Below are positions 24,790 through 34,293 of a DNA stretch of 64,000 nt, piece by piece; positions within the stretch are counted from its first letter, which is position 1, and every line of letters starts with the position of its first letter. The translations under genes were made by a program, and so were the position numbers. Origin of the DNA: Hyphomonas sp. (lineage in GTDB: Bacteria > Pseudomonadota > Alphaproteobacteria > Caulobacterales > Hyphomonadaceae); the NCBI RefSeq assembly GCF_017792385.1, contig NZ_CP051230.1, positions 3,038,001 through 3,102,000 on the forward strand, read 5' to 3'. Under the pieces are notes generated by a model. That model searched no databases. It was not told where the DNA came from and saw nothing but the letters and a program-made list of their open reading frames with translations.

Positions 24790-26690
24790 GTGCGGACCCC
24801 GTCGAGCGCCAGGGTCGCGGCCAATTTGGGGCCGGCGCCTTCCGTGCTGATCAGGAATGTTCCGCCGACGCTCTCGATACGGGCCTTCATGTTGGCCAGC
24901 CCCTTTCCGCGGTGAACTTCCGCGGTAGCGAACCCTTCGCCGTCATCGGTGATCTGGACCTGAAGGTCTCCCTCCGAGACCATGATGGAAACGATGAACA
25001 CGGACGCGTTGGCATGCTTGATCGTGTTGCTCGCCGCTTCGCGCACGACGGACCGGAGCGCATGGATGCTGGCCGGTGTCAGGGTCAGCCCCGCGTCCGC
25101 CTGTAGGCTCCAGGATAGTCCGATCCGGTGTGGTTCCAGACGCTCGGCGGTTTCAGCGCGAAGATCAGCCAGCATCTCGTCCAGATCGAGCGCGCCGTCA
25201 TGCGAGTGATTGATGACGTCGCGCAGATCGGCCACCGTGTCGCGAATGACGGAATCCTTCTTGTCCGGCGCTGTCGAATGCAGGGCGCGCAACAGCTGTG
25301 CCCCGATATTGTCATGCAGGTCACGAGCGATGCGCAGGCGTTCTTCCGACACCCCCCGATCATAAGCAGCCCGGCTTTCCGTCAATTGTATCGAAAGGCT
25401 GACCAGATGGCGGACCGTTTCAACATCATTGGAACTGAACAGGGCACGACCCTGACGTCCATATTCCAGTTTGAGGCTGGGGGAATCCGGAATGGACGGA
25501 ATGTACAGGGTCAGGCCTTCATTGGCGATGCGAGGGGCGCTGATGCCAGCAGAACCGGGCGCCATGTCGAGCGGCTGGAAATAGCGTTTGAGGAGCTCCG
25601 TCCACGCTTGGCGTCGTTCGACGGCAGTCGGCTGGAATGCCGCGTCGGCCACGCCTTGAAAGAGCGCCTGTGCCGGCTGATGCGACCCACGAGTGAAGCG
25701 TTGCCAGAGGCTTTCGCGCAAAGGCAGGTAGGCAAAGCCGACGAGCAGCAAGGAAAGCCCGAAGGCTTCGGACCGGCCAAAGGAGAGCAGGGATATCAGC
25801 GCGAGATCAATGCCGATCAGCAGCACGATCGCCAGGGCATAGAAAACCAGCCGATAGGCCCATGCTCCAAGGTCGAACAGGCGATAGCGCAACAGGCCCG
25901 CAGCCAGTCCCGCATAGATGATCAGAAAGAAGGAGAAGGCATAGTTTTCGCGGATGAGGGGCGGGAAGCCGAAGGTGAGCGGCAGGGCTACGGAACCAAT
26001 GAAGGCGCCAGCCCCGATCAGGACGGAGGCACCGAGCCAACGGGCTATCGCGGATTGTCTGGGGTCGGACCGGGACGCGTGTACCTGCCAGGCGACAGAG
26101 GCAATGATGGAAAACATTTCCACTGTTGTGATCCGCTGGACTTCTGCAAAATCCCGGAACGGACCGAAGGTGCGCAGCAGTGTCCAGGTTCCGAATCCAA
26201 TGATCGTGACGGCGGCCAACAGTTTCCAGTGCGGCAAGCCTCGCGGATAGATGAGGAACAGGCAGGTCATCACAATGCCAAATCCCGATGCGCCGAGCAT
26301 GTTGACGATCCAGAACCGGGAGACTGCCGCATCGTTCATCGGCAGGGCGATGGATCCAGGAAAGGAGGAGAAGCAGAACAGAAGCGTCATTAGCCCGCTG
26401 ACGGCAAACAGGGTGCCGGCCAGACTGGACGGTTTCAGCGCCCAGACCCAGACCGACATCAGATAGGCCAGAATGCCTGTGAGGAGAGAGGTCCAGATTC
26501 CGGGATCGATCCGAAGCGGATGCCGCCACGCGGACAGATCGGCTGTCCAGCCGGTCGCCGGCTGCAGGGACACGGCCACCATGCCGAGAAACAGCGCGAC
26601 ACCCAGGACTGACAGGACAATGATGCGCATGAGCGGCGGCATCTTCAGCCGTCCGCCGCCCAGTGCCATGCGTGGCGCGCGCCCTGTCAT
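24786..26690 (-). CDS. Membrane sensor histidine kinase, NarX/HisKA_3 type
   Basis: A 634-aa kinase. The N-terminal half contains about eight membrane helices in two blocks (for example MRIIVLSVLGVALFLGMVAV and FGLSLLLVGFAYLPL), a 7TM-like sensory region without a periplasmic domain. A linker precedes HisKA_3 with the phospho-accepting His in RIARDLHDNIGAQLLRALH. The ATP-binding domain has the N-box SNTIKHANAS and the G-box DDGEGF, then GKGLANMKARIES. I chose the ATG at 26690, which follows GGGGGACC and clears the preceding gene by 59 bp; the frame stays open further upstream. The stop overlaps the response regulator. Ligand unknown. Confidence 0.88.
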   Translation of the reverse strand: MTGRAPRMALGGGRLKMPPLMRIIVLSVLGVALFLGMVAVSLQPATGWTADLSAWRHPLRIDPGIWTSLLTGILAYLMSVWVWALKPSSLAGTLFAVSGLMTLLFCFSSFPGSIALPMNDAAVSRFWIVNMLGASGFGIVMTCLFLIYPRGLPHWKLLAAVTIIGFGTWTLLRTFGPFRDFAEVQRITTVEMFSIIASVAWQVHASRSDPRQSAIARWLGASVLIGAGAFIGSVALPLTFGFPPLIRENYAFSFFLIIYAGLAAGLLRYRLFDLGAWAYRLVFYALAIVLLIGIDLALISLLSFGRSEAFGLSLLLVGFAYLPLRESLWQRFTRGSHQPAQALFQGVADAAFQPTAVERRQAWTELLKRYFQPLDMAPGSAGISAPRIANEGLTLYIPSIPDSPSLKLEYGRQGRALFSSNDVETVRHLVSLSIQLTESRAAYDRGVSEERLRIARDLHDNIGAQLLRALHSTAPDKKDSVIRDTVADLRDVINHSHDGALDLDEMLADLRAETAERLEPHRIGLSWSLQADAGLTLTPASIHALRSVVREAASNTIKHANASVFIVSIMVSEGDLQVQITDDGEGFATAEVHRGKGLANMKARIESVGGTFLISTEGAGPKLAATLALDGVRT

Positions 26691-26749
26691 CGTCGTCCGG
26701 TCCCCCAATGATTGACCTTCAACGCTGTAGCGCTGGAAATCTGCCCCGG

Positions 26750-28042
26750 CTACTGGCAAACGGTCGCGCTCCGGTTGCTGCCGCTCATCGTGCAGTGCGC
26801 CCAACGGTACTTTTCCCGCGTTGCCGCTGAAATCTCGGAGGCGCTCGGAGTCCTGGATGGGGTGAAGGTGGTTGAAGAGCTGCTGTAGCTCGGCGCACTT
26901 GTACCGTACATTTGCTGCCAGCGTGCATTTGCCATTCCGGGAGCATTCGTGCCGGTTCCGAACGTGCCTTCAAGGCCTGTGCCCCGTGCAGCAAGTTCCG
27001 CATTGGCGGCTGACCGGACTGGTCCGGACGGGAACCAGAGTGCCGCGGCGTAGAGGTCATTGGTCGACAGATCGCCCATCCGGCCAGCTGCACGCGTGGC
27101 CAGAATGGCCCTTTCGGCGAGGTCGAGCGATCCGGTGGAGTTGATTGCCGCACTCACAGCCTCCTGGTAGCGTCCCTGGGACAGGGGCACTTCTACCTGT
27201 TCCCGCAATGCCGCCATCCGCGCGTCATGTTCGGCCTTTTCCCGGAAATAGGTTTCCCATTCGGTGGCGGCTTCGCATCCGCCCGCATGCCCGAAGTCGC
27301 ACGCCCGACGCATGTACATTGTGCCAAGTTCGTGTTCTCCGATATTGAGATAGACACCGCCAACATTGCGGCAGTCCGCACCACTTTTCTGTTCATCGCA
27401 CCTGATCATGGAATAGGTCAGGCCCTTTTCCGCATCGAATGTATCTGCGTCGGGGTTGGCATAGATGCGCGCAGCGATGTCACATCCCATTTCGTCATGA
27501 AACTGGTTGCAGGCCTGTTCCGCAAACCAGCCGGCGGTCGGCATGTCGATCAGGTCCTTGTATTGCCCTTTCTTGCCGTCCCACGACCAGTCGAGTCCCC
27601 AGTAGCAGGGGTTTTCCACTCCGGCTTTGCAGCCGACTTTCGCAATCTCCACGGCCTGGGTCAGATTGAAGGCCGGGGAGGCCTCACTGATACGGTGACC
27701 GATGGCGCGACTGCACCCGTCCACATGGCCCATCCCGCAAGCGCGCTCCATGTATCCGACGCCGCGCAGGATGTCCTGTTCGAGATTTCCTTCGCCTGTA
27801 CTGATCAGGATGCCACTTGTGGAGCATCCATCGGGCACGCCGAGATCGCAGGATCTTAGAAAGAAGTCGACAGCGCGCCTTTGATCGGCCGTCACGCCTT
27901 GCCCCTGGGCGTATTCTGCGCCGGTGTAGAAGCAGGCTTCTGCGTCGCCAGCCTGACAGGCGGCTTCGGAAGGGGCCTGTTGGCTCCAGGCGTATGAGGC
28001 CGCGGCAAACGCCAGGCCGAACAGGATTGCATTTCTCAACAT
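26750..28042 (-). CDS. Secreted cysteine-rich Sel1/TPR-like repeat protein
   Basis: A 430-aa protein with a cleavable Sec signal (ILFGLAFAAASYAWSQ). About six Sel1-like units follow, each with paired cysteines such as CQAGDAEACFYTGAEYAQGQ, RSCDLGVPDGCSTSG and RACDFGHAGGCEAA. Disulphide-locked repeats of this kind form the Hcp (Helicobacter cysteine-rich protein) type of solenoid, which binds proteins or peptides in the periplasm. The last 90 residues are Ser/Thr-rich and probably unstructured. GGAGATCCTT precedes the ATG. It lies directly before the kinase and may be cotranscribed with it, perhaps as periplasmic partner of the sensor. Confidence 0.8.
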   Translation of the reverse strand: MLRNAILFGLAFAAASYAWSQQAPSEAACQAGDAEACFYTGAEYAQGQGVTADQRRAVDFFLRSCDLGVPDGCSTSGILISTGEGNLEQDILRGVGYMERACGMGHVDGCSRAIGHRISEASPAFNLTQAVEIAKVGCKAGVENPCYWGLDWSWDGKKGQYKDLIDMPTAGWFAEQACNQFHDEMGCDIAARIYANPDADTFDAEKGLTYSMIRCDEQKSGADCRNVGGVYLNIGEHELGTMYMRRACDFGHAGGCEAATEWETYFREKAEHDARMAALREQVEVPLSQGRYQEAVSAAINSTGSLDLAERAILATRAAGRMGDLSTNDLYAAALWFPSGPVRSAANAELAARGTGLEGTFGTGTNAPGMANARWQQMYGTSAPSYSSSSTTFTPSRTPSASEISAATREKYRWAHCTMSGSNRSATVCQ

Positions 28043-28094
28043 AAGGATCTCCAGTCACCGGGGGTGCTGCAAGAATGCCGGTAAGGCTTGTCTT

Positions 28095-28116
28095 GTGCCT
28101 CCCCGGTTCAGGTGAG
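28095..28116. repeat. 22-bp perfect direct repeat, copy 2
   Basis: Identical to 24144-24165. Here the repeat also supplies the left arm of a small hairpin, CCTCCCC (28098-28104) with GGGGAGG (28116-28122), absent from copy 1. Confidence 0.75.
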
Positions 28117-28255
28117 GGGAGGCGAGCCGTCTGTTGCTGTCCGACGGCGTCGTCGTGTCTGAGTTCCGTATACATTCAGAATAGACCGTGGCCTTGCCAT
28201 CCAACGGCCTGTGGTCGTTTTGCGCACTTGGCAGGCCGCCTTTCACTCGCCTAAA

Positions 28256-28265
28256 AGATATATCG
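28256..28265. promoter_or_regulatory. Operator-like palindrome, site 1 (AGATATATCG)
   Basis: An AT-rich dyad framed by AAA and TTT, 22 bp upstream of the amine-oxidase start. It matches the TGRTATAYCA consensus of four other sites in this cluster at 8 of 10 positions. Confidence 0.6.
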
Positions 28266-28287
28266 TTTGGCGGGTGAGGAGAAGATC

Positions 28288-29682
28288 ATGACACTGCTGT
28301 GGAACAGGCGCCGGGTGCTGGCGCTGGGCGCGTCAGCGACGGCGGCAGCCTGCGCACCGGCCATTCAGGAGCCTGCAGATGCGGATGTGATCATATTGGG
28401 CGCAGGTCTGGCAGGTCTGCATGCCGCGCGCATGCTTGCCGCAGACGGGATCAAGGTGAGGGTGCTCGAAGCCTCGCGGCGCGTCGGCGGGCGGATGTGG
28501 ACGCTGGACGAGCTTCCGGGCGCGCCCGAAGCCGGCGGGCAACAGGTTGGCCAGTCCTATGCACGTATCCGAAGCACAGCGCGGGATCTGGGCATTGCCA
28601 TCAATCCGCCGACCACACCCATGTCCCGCGACAAGACGATCGCTCTGAACGGGGCCGTATTTGATGCCCGCGAATGGGCCGCGCATGCGGACAATCCATT
28701 TCCGGAGGCATTCAGGGCTTTCACACCGGACATGGCCCTGTTCATGGCGGCGGCGCGCGCAAACCCGTTGGAAGACCAGTATGCATGGCGCGAAGCGGGA
28801 CCGGAGCACGACATCTCTGCCGATGCCTTTCTTGCACAGGCCGGATTCGATCCGTCCTCACGGAGATTGTGTGAGATCGCGCTGAATGCCAATGACCTAC
28901 AATCCTATTCGATGCTCAATCTTTACAGGACCCTGGTCCTGTTCAATCAGGATGGAATGACCGGCCCGCCGGGGGAGATCGAGGGCGGGGCGCAGCGCTT
29001 GCCGGAGGCAATGACGGCCAGCCTGCCGGACGGGACAGTGAAGCTGGGGATGCCGGTGACCGGCATCGATGTGCAGGCCAATCGTGTCCACATTCGCTCG
29101 GGTACTCACACTCTGAGTGCGCCCTATGTGATCTGCGCCTTGCCCTTTCCGGTCCTGGCCAGGCTGGACCTGAAAGCGCCGCTGAATTCCGTTCAGAACG
29201 CAGCCATCGGAACGCTTCCCTATACCCGCATCCATCAGGTTCATCTGACGCTGGATGCGCCGTTTTCAGACGGGCTTCCCGAAATGATGTGGACCGATTC
29301 ACCGATCGAGCGGGTGTTTCCCGTGCGCAGCGCGGCGGGTGAAACGATCGGGCTGTCCTGCTGGATCAATGGGGCTGGGTGTCGGCCGGAAGCGAGCGAT
29401 GCAGAATGGATGGCGCTGGCCGAGCAAACGCTCAAGACCCTGCGCGGTGTGAAGGCGACCGCCCGCAAGGTGGTGCGATGGGATGAAGCCCAGCCCTTGT
29501 CGGGCGGCGCCTACATGCATTGGGCACCCGGGCAAATCGGAGCCTGGGCACAAGCCATGGGCCGCCCGGCAGGCCGACTGCATTTCGCAGGCGAACATGT
29601 CTCACGCCTGCACACCGGCATGGAGGGGGCGATGGAATCCGCCGAACAGGCAGCCTACGCCATATTCGAGGCAATGTCCTGA
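28288..29682 (+). CDS. Exported flavin monoamine oxidase
   Basis: A 464-aa FAD-dependent amine oxidase, which oxidises amines to aldehydes with release of ammonia and hydrogen peroxide. The dinucleotide motif is VIILGAGLAGLHAARML near residue 35, followed by GRMWTLDEL; the C-terminal FAD contact is GRLHFAGEHVSRLHTGMEGA. The N-terminus NRRRVLALGASATAAAC has twin arginines and a lipobox-like AAAC, indicating Tat export and perhaps lipid attachment. The ATG at 28288 has GAGGAGA six bases upstream, so I prefer it to the in-frame TTG at 28267. It is the first gene of the regulon with the TGRTATAYCA site. Substrate unknown. Confidence 0.82.
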   Translation: MTLLWNRRRVLALGASATAAACAPAIQEPADADVIILGAGLAGLHAARMLAADGIKVRVLEASRRVGGRMWTLDELPGAPEAGGQQVGQSYARIRSTARDLGIAINPPTTPMSRDKTIALNGAVFDAREWAAHADNPFPEAFRAFTPDMALFMAAARANPLEDQYAWREAGPEHDISADAFLAQAGFDPSSRRLCEIALNANDLQSYSMLNLYRTLVLFNQDGMTGPPGEIEGGAQRLPEAMTASLPDGTVKLGMPVTGIDVQANRVHIRSGTHTLSAPYVICALPFPVLARLDLKAPLNSVQNAAIGTLPYTRIHQVHLTLDAPFSDGLPEMMWTDSPIERVFPVRSAAGETIGLSCWINGAGCRPEASDAEWMALAEQTLKTLRGVKATARKVVRWDEAQPLSGGAYMHWAPGQIGAWAQAMGRPAGRLHFAGEHVSRLHTGMEGAMESAEQAAYAIFEAMS

Positions 29683-29823
29683 CCCGAGGGGTGGGGTAAC
29701 TGCAATCAAGTCCGTAAGCAGATTAAGCAAGAACGTGGATCGTGTGAGCGCCATCACCGGGCACGAATGTGTGTGCGGGAAAATTTCAGGCTTGGCGGCA
29801 GGGCGCAGCTGTGTATTCTGATA

Positions 29824-29833
29824 TGGTATATCA
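29824..29833. promoter_or_regulatory. Operator-like palindrome, site 2 (TGGTATATCA)
   Basis: Lies 14 bp upstream of the DUF1838 start and forms part of a larger perfect dyad TGATAT-GGT-ATATCA at 29819-29833. Its core is the exact reverse complement of site 3. Confidence 0.7.
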
Positions 29834-29846
29834 AATGGGGAGTCTC

Positions 29847-30752
29847 ATGAAATCACTGTTCCGCTTTTCCGCCTTGTTCGCCGCATTGGGGGTGTCCGCT
29901 GCCTGCGCGACCGTAAGTCAGGCCCAGGTGGCGCAACTCGACCCGTCCGATGCATCCGACACGATCACCCTCATGCGGAAGGTGCAGTGTTCCACAGTGG
30001 ACGACGCGCCAGCTGTCTATTGGTGGCACGGCAAGGCCTATTCCCGGAAGCAGGGAGAGAAGGATGTGCATCTGTTCGATGTCGAGGGCATGAACATCCG
30101 TGCCTGTTCGACCATTTCGGACGAATCGGCTGGGGAAGGCTTTCATCTCGTGTCGCGCGAGATCCTGCTCTACAAGGACAAGACAACAGGTGAAGTGCTG
30201 AAAACCTGGGACAATCCATGGACCGGGCAGACCGTAAACGTGATGCATGTTGCGAATGACCCGGTGAACTTCAAGATGTTCGAGACGGGGCGCGACGGGA
30301 AGCCGGCCACCTGGTCCGGCGAGATCGGCGGCGGCAGTTGGTGGATGCGCAACACGTTCCCGCTCTGGTACCCGAACCCGCTCGGCGGCGATTACCAGCC
30401 GGAAATCGGAGGCACCTATCACGCTACCGAAATGTTCAATTTCTTCGGCCGTACGGAGGATCTGCTGGATCCTGCGACGACCACCGCCAAGATCACGGTC
30501 GGCTGGTCACGCGTGTCGGACTGGCTGCCATGGATGGAGATGAATGGCCGGGAAGGTGTGATGTACATGCACACCGCTGGTCGCAAGCTTGGCAGTTATG
30601 ATGAGCTGTCCGACACAATGAAGTCAGAGATTGCAGCACATTATCCGGAATATGCGAGCCCTCCGCCTTCTGGCGATCCGCGTTCGAACATGACGAGCTG
30701 GGGGTATTACAAGGGTGTTCGTGAAGGCGAAATCGACCTTCCGGCGAGATAG
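29847..30752 (+). CDS. DUF1838-family lipoprotein
   Basis: A 301-aa protein with a lipoprotein signal (ALFAALGVSAAC, lipobox SAAC). The mature part matches DUF1838: ITLMRKVQCSTVDDAPAVYW near the start, LFDVEGMNIRAC, SREILLYKDKTTGEVLKTW, NPWTGQTVNVMHVANDPVNF, YPNPLGGDYQPEIGGTYHAT and the closing SWGYYKGV. The family is common beside TonB receptors in alphaproteobacteria that degrade unusual carbon sources, but its reaction is not established. The ATG at 29847 has GGGGAG upstream; in-frame ATGs before it would destroy the signal. Predicted periplasmic, membrane-anchored. Confidence 0.82.
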   Translation: MKSLFRFSALFAALGVSAACATVSQAQVAQLDPSDASDTITLMRKVQCSTVDDAPAVYWWHGKAYSRKQGEKDVHLFDVEGMNIRACSTISDESAGEGFHLVSREILLYKDKTTGEVLKTWDNPWTGQTVNVMHVANDPVNFKMFETGRDGKPATWSGEIGGGSWWMRNTFPLWYPNPLGGDYQPEIGGTYHATEMFNFFGRTEDLLDPATTTAKITVGWSRVSDWLPWMEMNGREGVMYMHTAGRKLGSYDELSDTMKSEIAAHYPEYASPPPSGDPRSNMTSWGYYKGVREGEIDLPAR

Positions 30753-30778
30753 TCGCTCTCGGCACCTTTCAATGACGC

Positions 30779-30804
30779 GAGGCCGGGCCAATGGGTCCGG
30801 CCTC
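30779..30804 (+). terminator. Probable terminator after the DUF1838 gene
   Basis: GAGGCCGG and CCGGCCTC pair around a 10-nt loop, 26 bp after the stop codon. The following TTGTG is a weak T-run. Confidence 0.6.
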
Positions 30805-30924
30805 TTGTGTTCGGGTGCCTCCAAACCGTGCAAGGTGTGCCTGGAAAGACACGATTCGTGGTGTAAACTTTCGACAATCCCCGAAAAAGCGCTTGCCATG
30901 CCCACAATGATTAGCAAGATATAT

Positions 30925-30934
30925 TGATATACCA
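30925..30934. promoter_or_regulatory. Operator-like palindrome, site 3 (TGATATACCA)
   Basis: Lies 43 bp upstream of the TonB-receptor start. A half-related GATATAT stretch precedes it, so two binding units may be present. Confidence 0.65.
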
Positions 30935-30977
30935 AATAAAAGGTATGGTCTCGGAGACGAAAATGGGGGAACCATCC

Positions 30978-33317
30978 ATGTCCAAAACATTTCTCCTGGC
31001 TGGTACGGCAGCCATGGCTTTCACATTCATGTCCGCGCCGGCAAGCGCACAGGATGATGGCGAGGTGGAAGCGGAGTCGCGCCAGAACGTGATTACGGTC
31101 ACGGCCAGAAAAACCGAGGAGTCCATTCAGGACATCCCGATTTCCGTTTCCGCGATCGGTGCCGACGCGATCAGCGAACAGGCCATTACCAATATTGCGG
31201 AACTGTCCGACTTCGTGCCTGGCTTTCAGCAACAGCAGGCGTTCGGGCGTGATGGGGATCGCCCGGTCATTCGGGGCACATCGAACATCCTGATCTCCGA
31301 AGGCAAGGTCGGCATCTTCGTGGATGGTGTTCCGTTCTTCGGGGATTCCAGCTCACTGGACCTGACCAGTTTTGAGCGGGTCGAGATCATCAAGGGCCCG
31401 CAAAGCGCCGTGTTCGGACGGGGCACGCTGTCGGGCGCGATCAACTATGTCACCCGCAAGCCGGGAGACGAGCCGGTCTCCGGCCAGATTTCCGGAGAGT
31501 TCGGAGAACACGGCTATGCGCAGGGGGCGGGCTTTGTGAATGTCCGCGTCAACGACATGCTGGCATTCAGCGCGAACGCAAAGATCTCGACGTTTGACGG
31601 TGACTATGAGAACGCTCTTGGCGGTGACCTCAACGGCCGTGAAACCAGCACCTTTGGCGGCGCGGTCTTCTTCGATCCGTTCGAAGATCTGAGCATCAGC
31701 GCGCGGTATATCACGGCGGAAGACGAAGACACGCACTTCGCCATCGCCCTGACGGATTCGGCCGACAACAATTGTTATCTGGACACCCGCGGGTATTATT
31801 GCGGCACCGTTTCCATGCCGAGCGAGATCGAGCTGAATACGGACAATCTGCTGCATCCGGGGCTCTATCGCGAATCGGATCGCGGGTTCCTGTCTGCCGA
31901 TTGGGACATCATGGGGTCCGGATACTCCCTGACCTATCAGGCGGGTGTCACCGAAATCTACGAACGGACCGGTACGGACCAGACCTATAATGGCGATGAG
32001 GCCTTCTTCATCGGGCCGGCCTGCGTCTTCTTCATCACCAATTGCGACACGGTTTCTCCGTTCAATGATACGGGCGCCTCACAGCGCACGGCCTTTACCA
32101 ATGAGGTCCGCCTGTCGTCGCCCAGTACGGACGCGTTCCGCTGGCGTATCGGGGCCTATACGTCGCGCGAGCAACGCAAGCCGCTGGCCGAATTCATCGA
32201 GTTCACGGAGTTCGGTCCTGACTCCCTCAGCGACATTACCGAAATCGACAACGTCGCCTTCTTCGGCGGAGTTGAGTATGACGTGAATGACCAACTCACG
32301 GTCGGGCTCGAAATCCGTCAGGCGGAGGACGACATCAAGTCGATGGGGCAGCAATACGTCCTGTCGCAATATGTCGATCCATCCGTCGTTGCGGGTCTTC
32401 CGGCCTTCATCAAGAATCCGAACCAGGTGGTGGGCAGCACGGATGTGCGTGAGGCTTCCTTCGAATTCACGGCACCGCGCTTGACGGTCGATTACCGCAT
32501 CGACAATGACGCGATGATTTACGGACAGTATGCAGAAGGCAACTCTCCGGGCGGGTTCAACAATCTTGACGCACCGCAGACCACATATGAGGAAGAGAAA
32601 CTCAAGAGTTTCGAAGTGGGCGCGAAGACATCGAAATTCGGTTTCGACCGTTTGAACGTGTCGGCCTTTTTCAACCAGTTTGAAAACCAGGTCCTGACCA
32701 ACACTTACACGACCGGTGCTGGCGGTGTGGATTCCTATCGGGCCAATATCGGCGAAACCGAAATCTTCGGTATCGAAGTCGAGTTCGTGAAGGCATTGAC
32801 CGACGATCTGACCGTCTACGGTTCGTATGGATACCTGGATGCGGAAATCACCGAAGGTGTGGACCGCGACCATGCGATCCTGCTGGCCGGCGCTGCGTGC
32901 AATGACCTGGCTGCGGCAGGGTGTGCGGAAGCGGGCGACATTTCGGGCAAGACGCCGCCACTCGTTTCCGACCACCAGGCAGCCATCGGCACACGCTATG
33001 ATTTCGATATCGGGTCCAGCGATGTGGACTACTATATCGGCGGGGACCTGACCTATCGGTCGTCCTTCTACGCCCAGGTTCACAATGAAGCCGAAACGGG
33101 CGACGCCACGCGCGTGAACCTCCGGGCCGGTGCCGAGTTCGGCAACATCTCGTTCCAGATCTGGGGCAAGAACGTCTTCGAGGATGACACGGTTTCCGGC
33201 ATCCTGCGCTATGTCGATTTCAATGCGCCAGCATCGCCCGCCGGCAGCACGCGCGCCTTTGGTGTGACACCGGCTCCGGCGTCGCAATGGGGCGCCACCG
33301 CAACGCTGCGCTTCTAG
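30978..33317 (+). CDS. TonB-dependent outer-membrane receptor
   Basis: A 779-aa receptor that imports a bulky substrate across the outer membrane with energy from TonB. The Sec signal MSKTFLLAGTAAMAF is followed by cleavage after ASA. The TonB box region is NVITVTARKTEESIQDIPIS, and the plug domain includes VEIIKGPQSAVFGRGTLSGA and INYVTRKPGD. The rest is a 22-strand barrel ending in a terminal Phe (WGATATLRF). The ATG at 30978 follows GGGGGAACC. The gene carries operator site 3 and is followed by a strong terminator. The sequence is of the Caulobacter/sphingomonad type that imports many organic ligands besides siderophores; ligand unknown. Confidence 0.92.
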   Translation: MSKTFLLAGTAAMAFTFMSAPASAQDDGEVEAESRQNVITVTARKTEESIQDIPISVSAIGADAISEQAITNIAELSDFVPGFQQQQAFGRDGDRPVIRGTSNILISEGKVGIFVDGVPFFGDSSSLDLTSFERVEIIKGPQSAVFGRGTLSGAINYVTRKPGDEPVSGQISGEFGEHGYAQGAGFVNVRVNDMLAFSANAKISTFDGDYENALGGDLNGRETSTFGGAVFFDPFEDLSISARYITAEDEDTHFAIALTDSADNNCYLDTRGYYCGTVSMPSEIELNTDNLLHPGLYRESDRGFLSADWDIMGSGYSLTYQAGVTEIYERTGTDQTYNGDEAFFIGPACVFFITNCDTVSPFNDTGASQRTAFTNEVRLSSPSTDAFRWRIGAYTSREQRKPLAEFIEFTEFGPDSLSDITEIDNVAFFGGVEYDVNDQLTVGLEIRQAEDDIKSMGQQYVLSQYVDPSVVAGLPAFIKNPNQVVGSTDVREASFEFTAPRLTVDYRIDNDAMIYGQYAEGNSPGGFNNLDAPQTTYEEEKLKSFEVGAKTSKFGFDRLNVSAFFNQFENQVLTNTYTTGAGGVDSYRANIGETEIFGIEVEFVKALTDDLTVYGSYGYLDAEITEGVDRDHAILLAGAACNDLAAAGCAEAGDISGKTPPLVSDHQAAIGTRYDFDIGSSDVDYYIGGDLTYRSSFYAQVHNEAETGDATRVNLRAGAEFGNISFQIWGKNVFEDDTVSGILRYVDFNAPASPAGSTRAFGVTPAPASQWGATATLRF

Positions 33318-33344
33318 GCGGGATGCGGTCCTGAACCCAACCGA

Positions 33345-33371
33345 ACGGCCCGGCACGCAGTGTCGGGCCGT
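33345..33371 (+). terminator. Rho-independent terminator after the TonB receptor
   Basis: A 12-bp stem (ACGGCCCGGCAC with GTGTCGGGCCGT, one G-U pair), 3-nt loop, followed by TTCTG. Confidence 0.8.
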
Positions 33372-33393
33372 TTCTGCATGAAAGGGAGAGACA

Positions 33394-34293
33394 ATGACTG
33401 ACCTGAGGAAGCTCGTCGCCTGCGCCATGCTGGGCGGCATGTTTACGGGGCCCGCGCTGGCGCAAGACTCTGAAAACGTTCCTGGCTGGCTCGAAAAGGA
33501 TTTCGTCGAGTTTGCTGAACGGCTTGAAGGGCGCTGGGACAATGACCGGCACGTATTTTTTGCGGAGGATGCCGGCATGGACCCGGACGGCATCGCGCCG
33601 CGGCAGCACACGACATTCCGAGCCTCGGACATGACCGACGACGAGACGGGTCATGCCCTTCAGTCCGTTACGGACATGCCGACCGGCGAACAGTTGAGGC
33701 TGCGTCACGTGCTTTCCCTTGATGCCGACGCGAAAACCATTGTGCAGACGGTGAGCCATCCGGACCTGCCCGAGTGTCGAATTGCCTGGACGAGGACCGG
33801 CTCCCAGTTCGAAGGCGCCGCTGCAGGCGCAGGGTGCGAGGCGATGTTTGGCACCGGCATCCTCACAATGACGCTCTCGGACCAGGAATTCTGGATCAGC
33901 CGAGTTACTGGCGACGGCGTCGTGGAGTTGCGGATGCGCCGGGCGCGTCCCTTTGAATGCTGGACGGCCATCCTTCGCGGGACCAGCCATGGCGACAGCG
34001 GCGCGGGCATGGATGATTGGTGGTTTCGCCGGGGCGTGAAGCTGCATGATCAGGGCGGTGTGGCCGAACTGGTGACGGATGAAACGCCGCCGCGCAAAGT
34101 GCGCCTGAAGCTACGGGATGTCGACTGGCCCTATGGCACCAACCGGCCATCGCTGACCCTGTATGTGATGGAAGGTGAAAGTGACCGCGCGGTCTCCTAT
34201 GCGTGGGGCGAGGCCGGAGCCGAGCGGCTGGGGCTCAATCTGCGCTGGCTGCAGGCAAGTTGTTCGTATGCACCGGAAAGCAGGGAGGACTAG
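33394..34293 (+). CDS. Secreted CpcT/CpeT-like protein
   Basis: A 299-aa protein with a Sec signal (ending GPALAQ). ERLEGRWDNDRHVFFAED matches the 'L.GR.DN..' opening of the CpcT/CpeT family. Further on, LRLRHVLSL, FEGAAAGAGCEAMF and REL-like strands suggest the same ten-stranded lipocalin-like barrel. In cyanobacteria such proteins attach bilins to phycobiliproteins, but homologues in bacteria without phycobilisomes must do something else, perhaps hold a hydrophobic ligand. It stands 76 bp after the TonB receptor and ends in a 4-nt convergent overlap with the Lrp regulator. The link to ligand uptake is inference. Confidence 0.6.
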   Translation: MTDLRKLVACAMLGGMFTGPALAQDSENVPGWLEKDFVEFAERLEGRWDNDRHVFFAEDAGMDPDGIAPRQHTTFRASDMTDDETGHALQSVTDMPTGEQLRLRHVLSLDADAKTIVQTVSHPDLPECRIAWTRTGSQFEGAAAGAGCEAMFGTGILTMTLSDQEFWISRVTGDGVVELRMRRARPFECWTAILRGTSHGDSGAGMDDWWFRRGVKLHDQGGVAELVTDETPPRKVRLKLRDVDWPYGTNRPSLTLYVMEGESDRAVSYAWGEAGAERLGLNLRWLQASCSYAPESRED

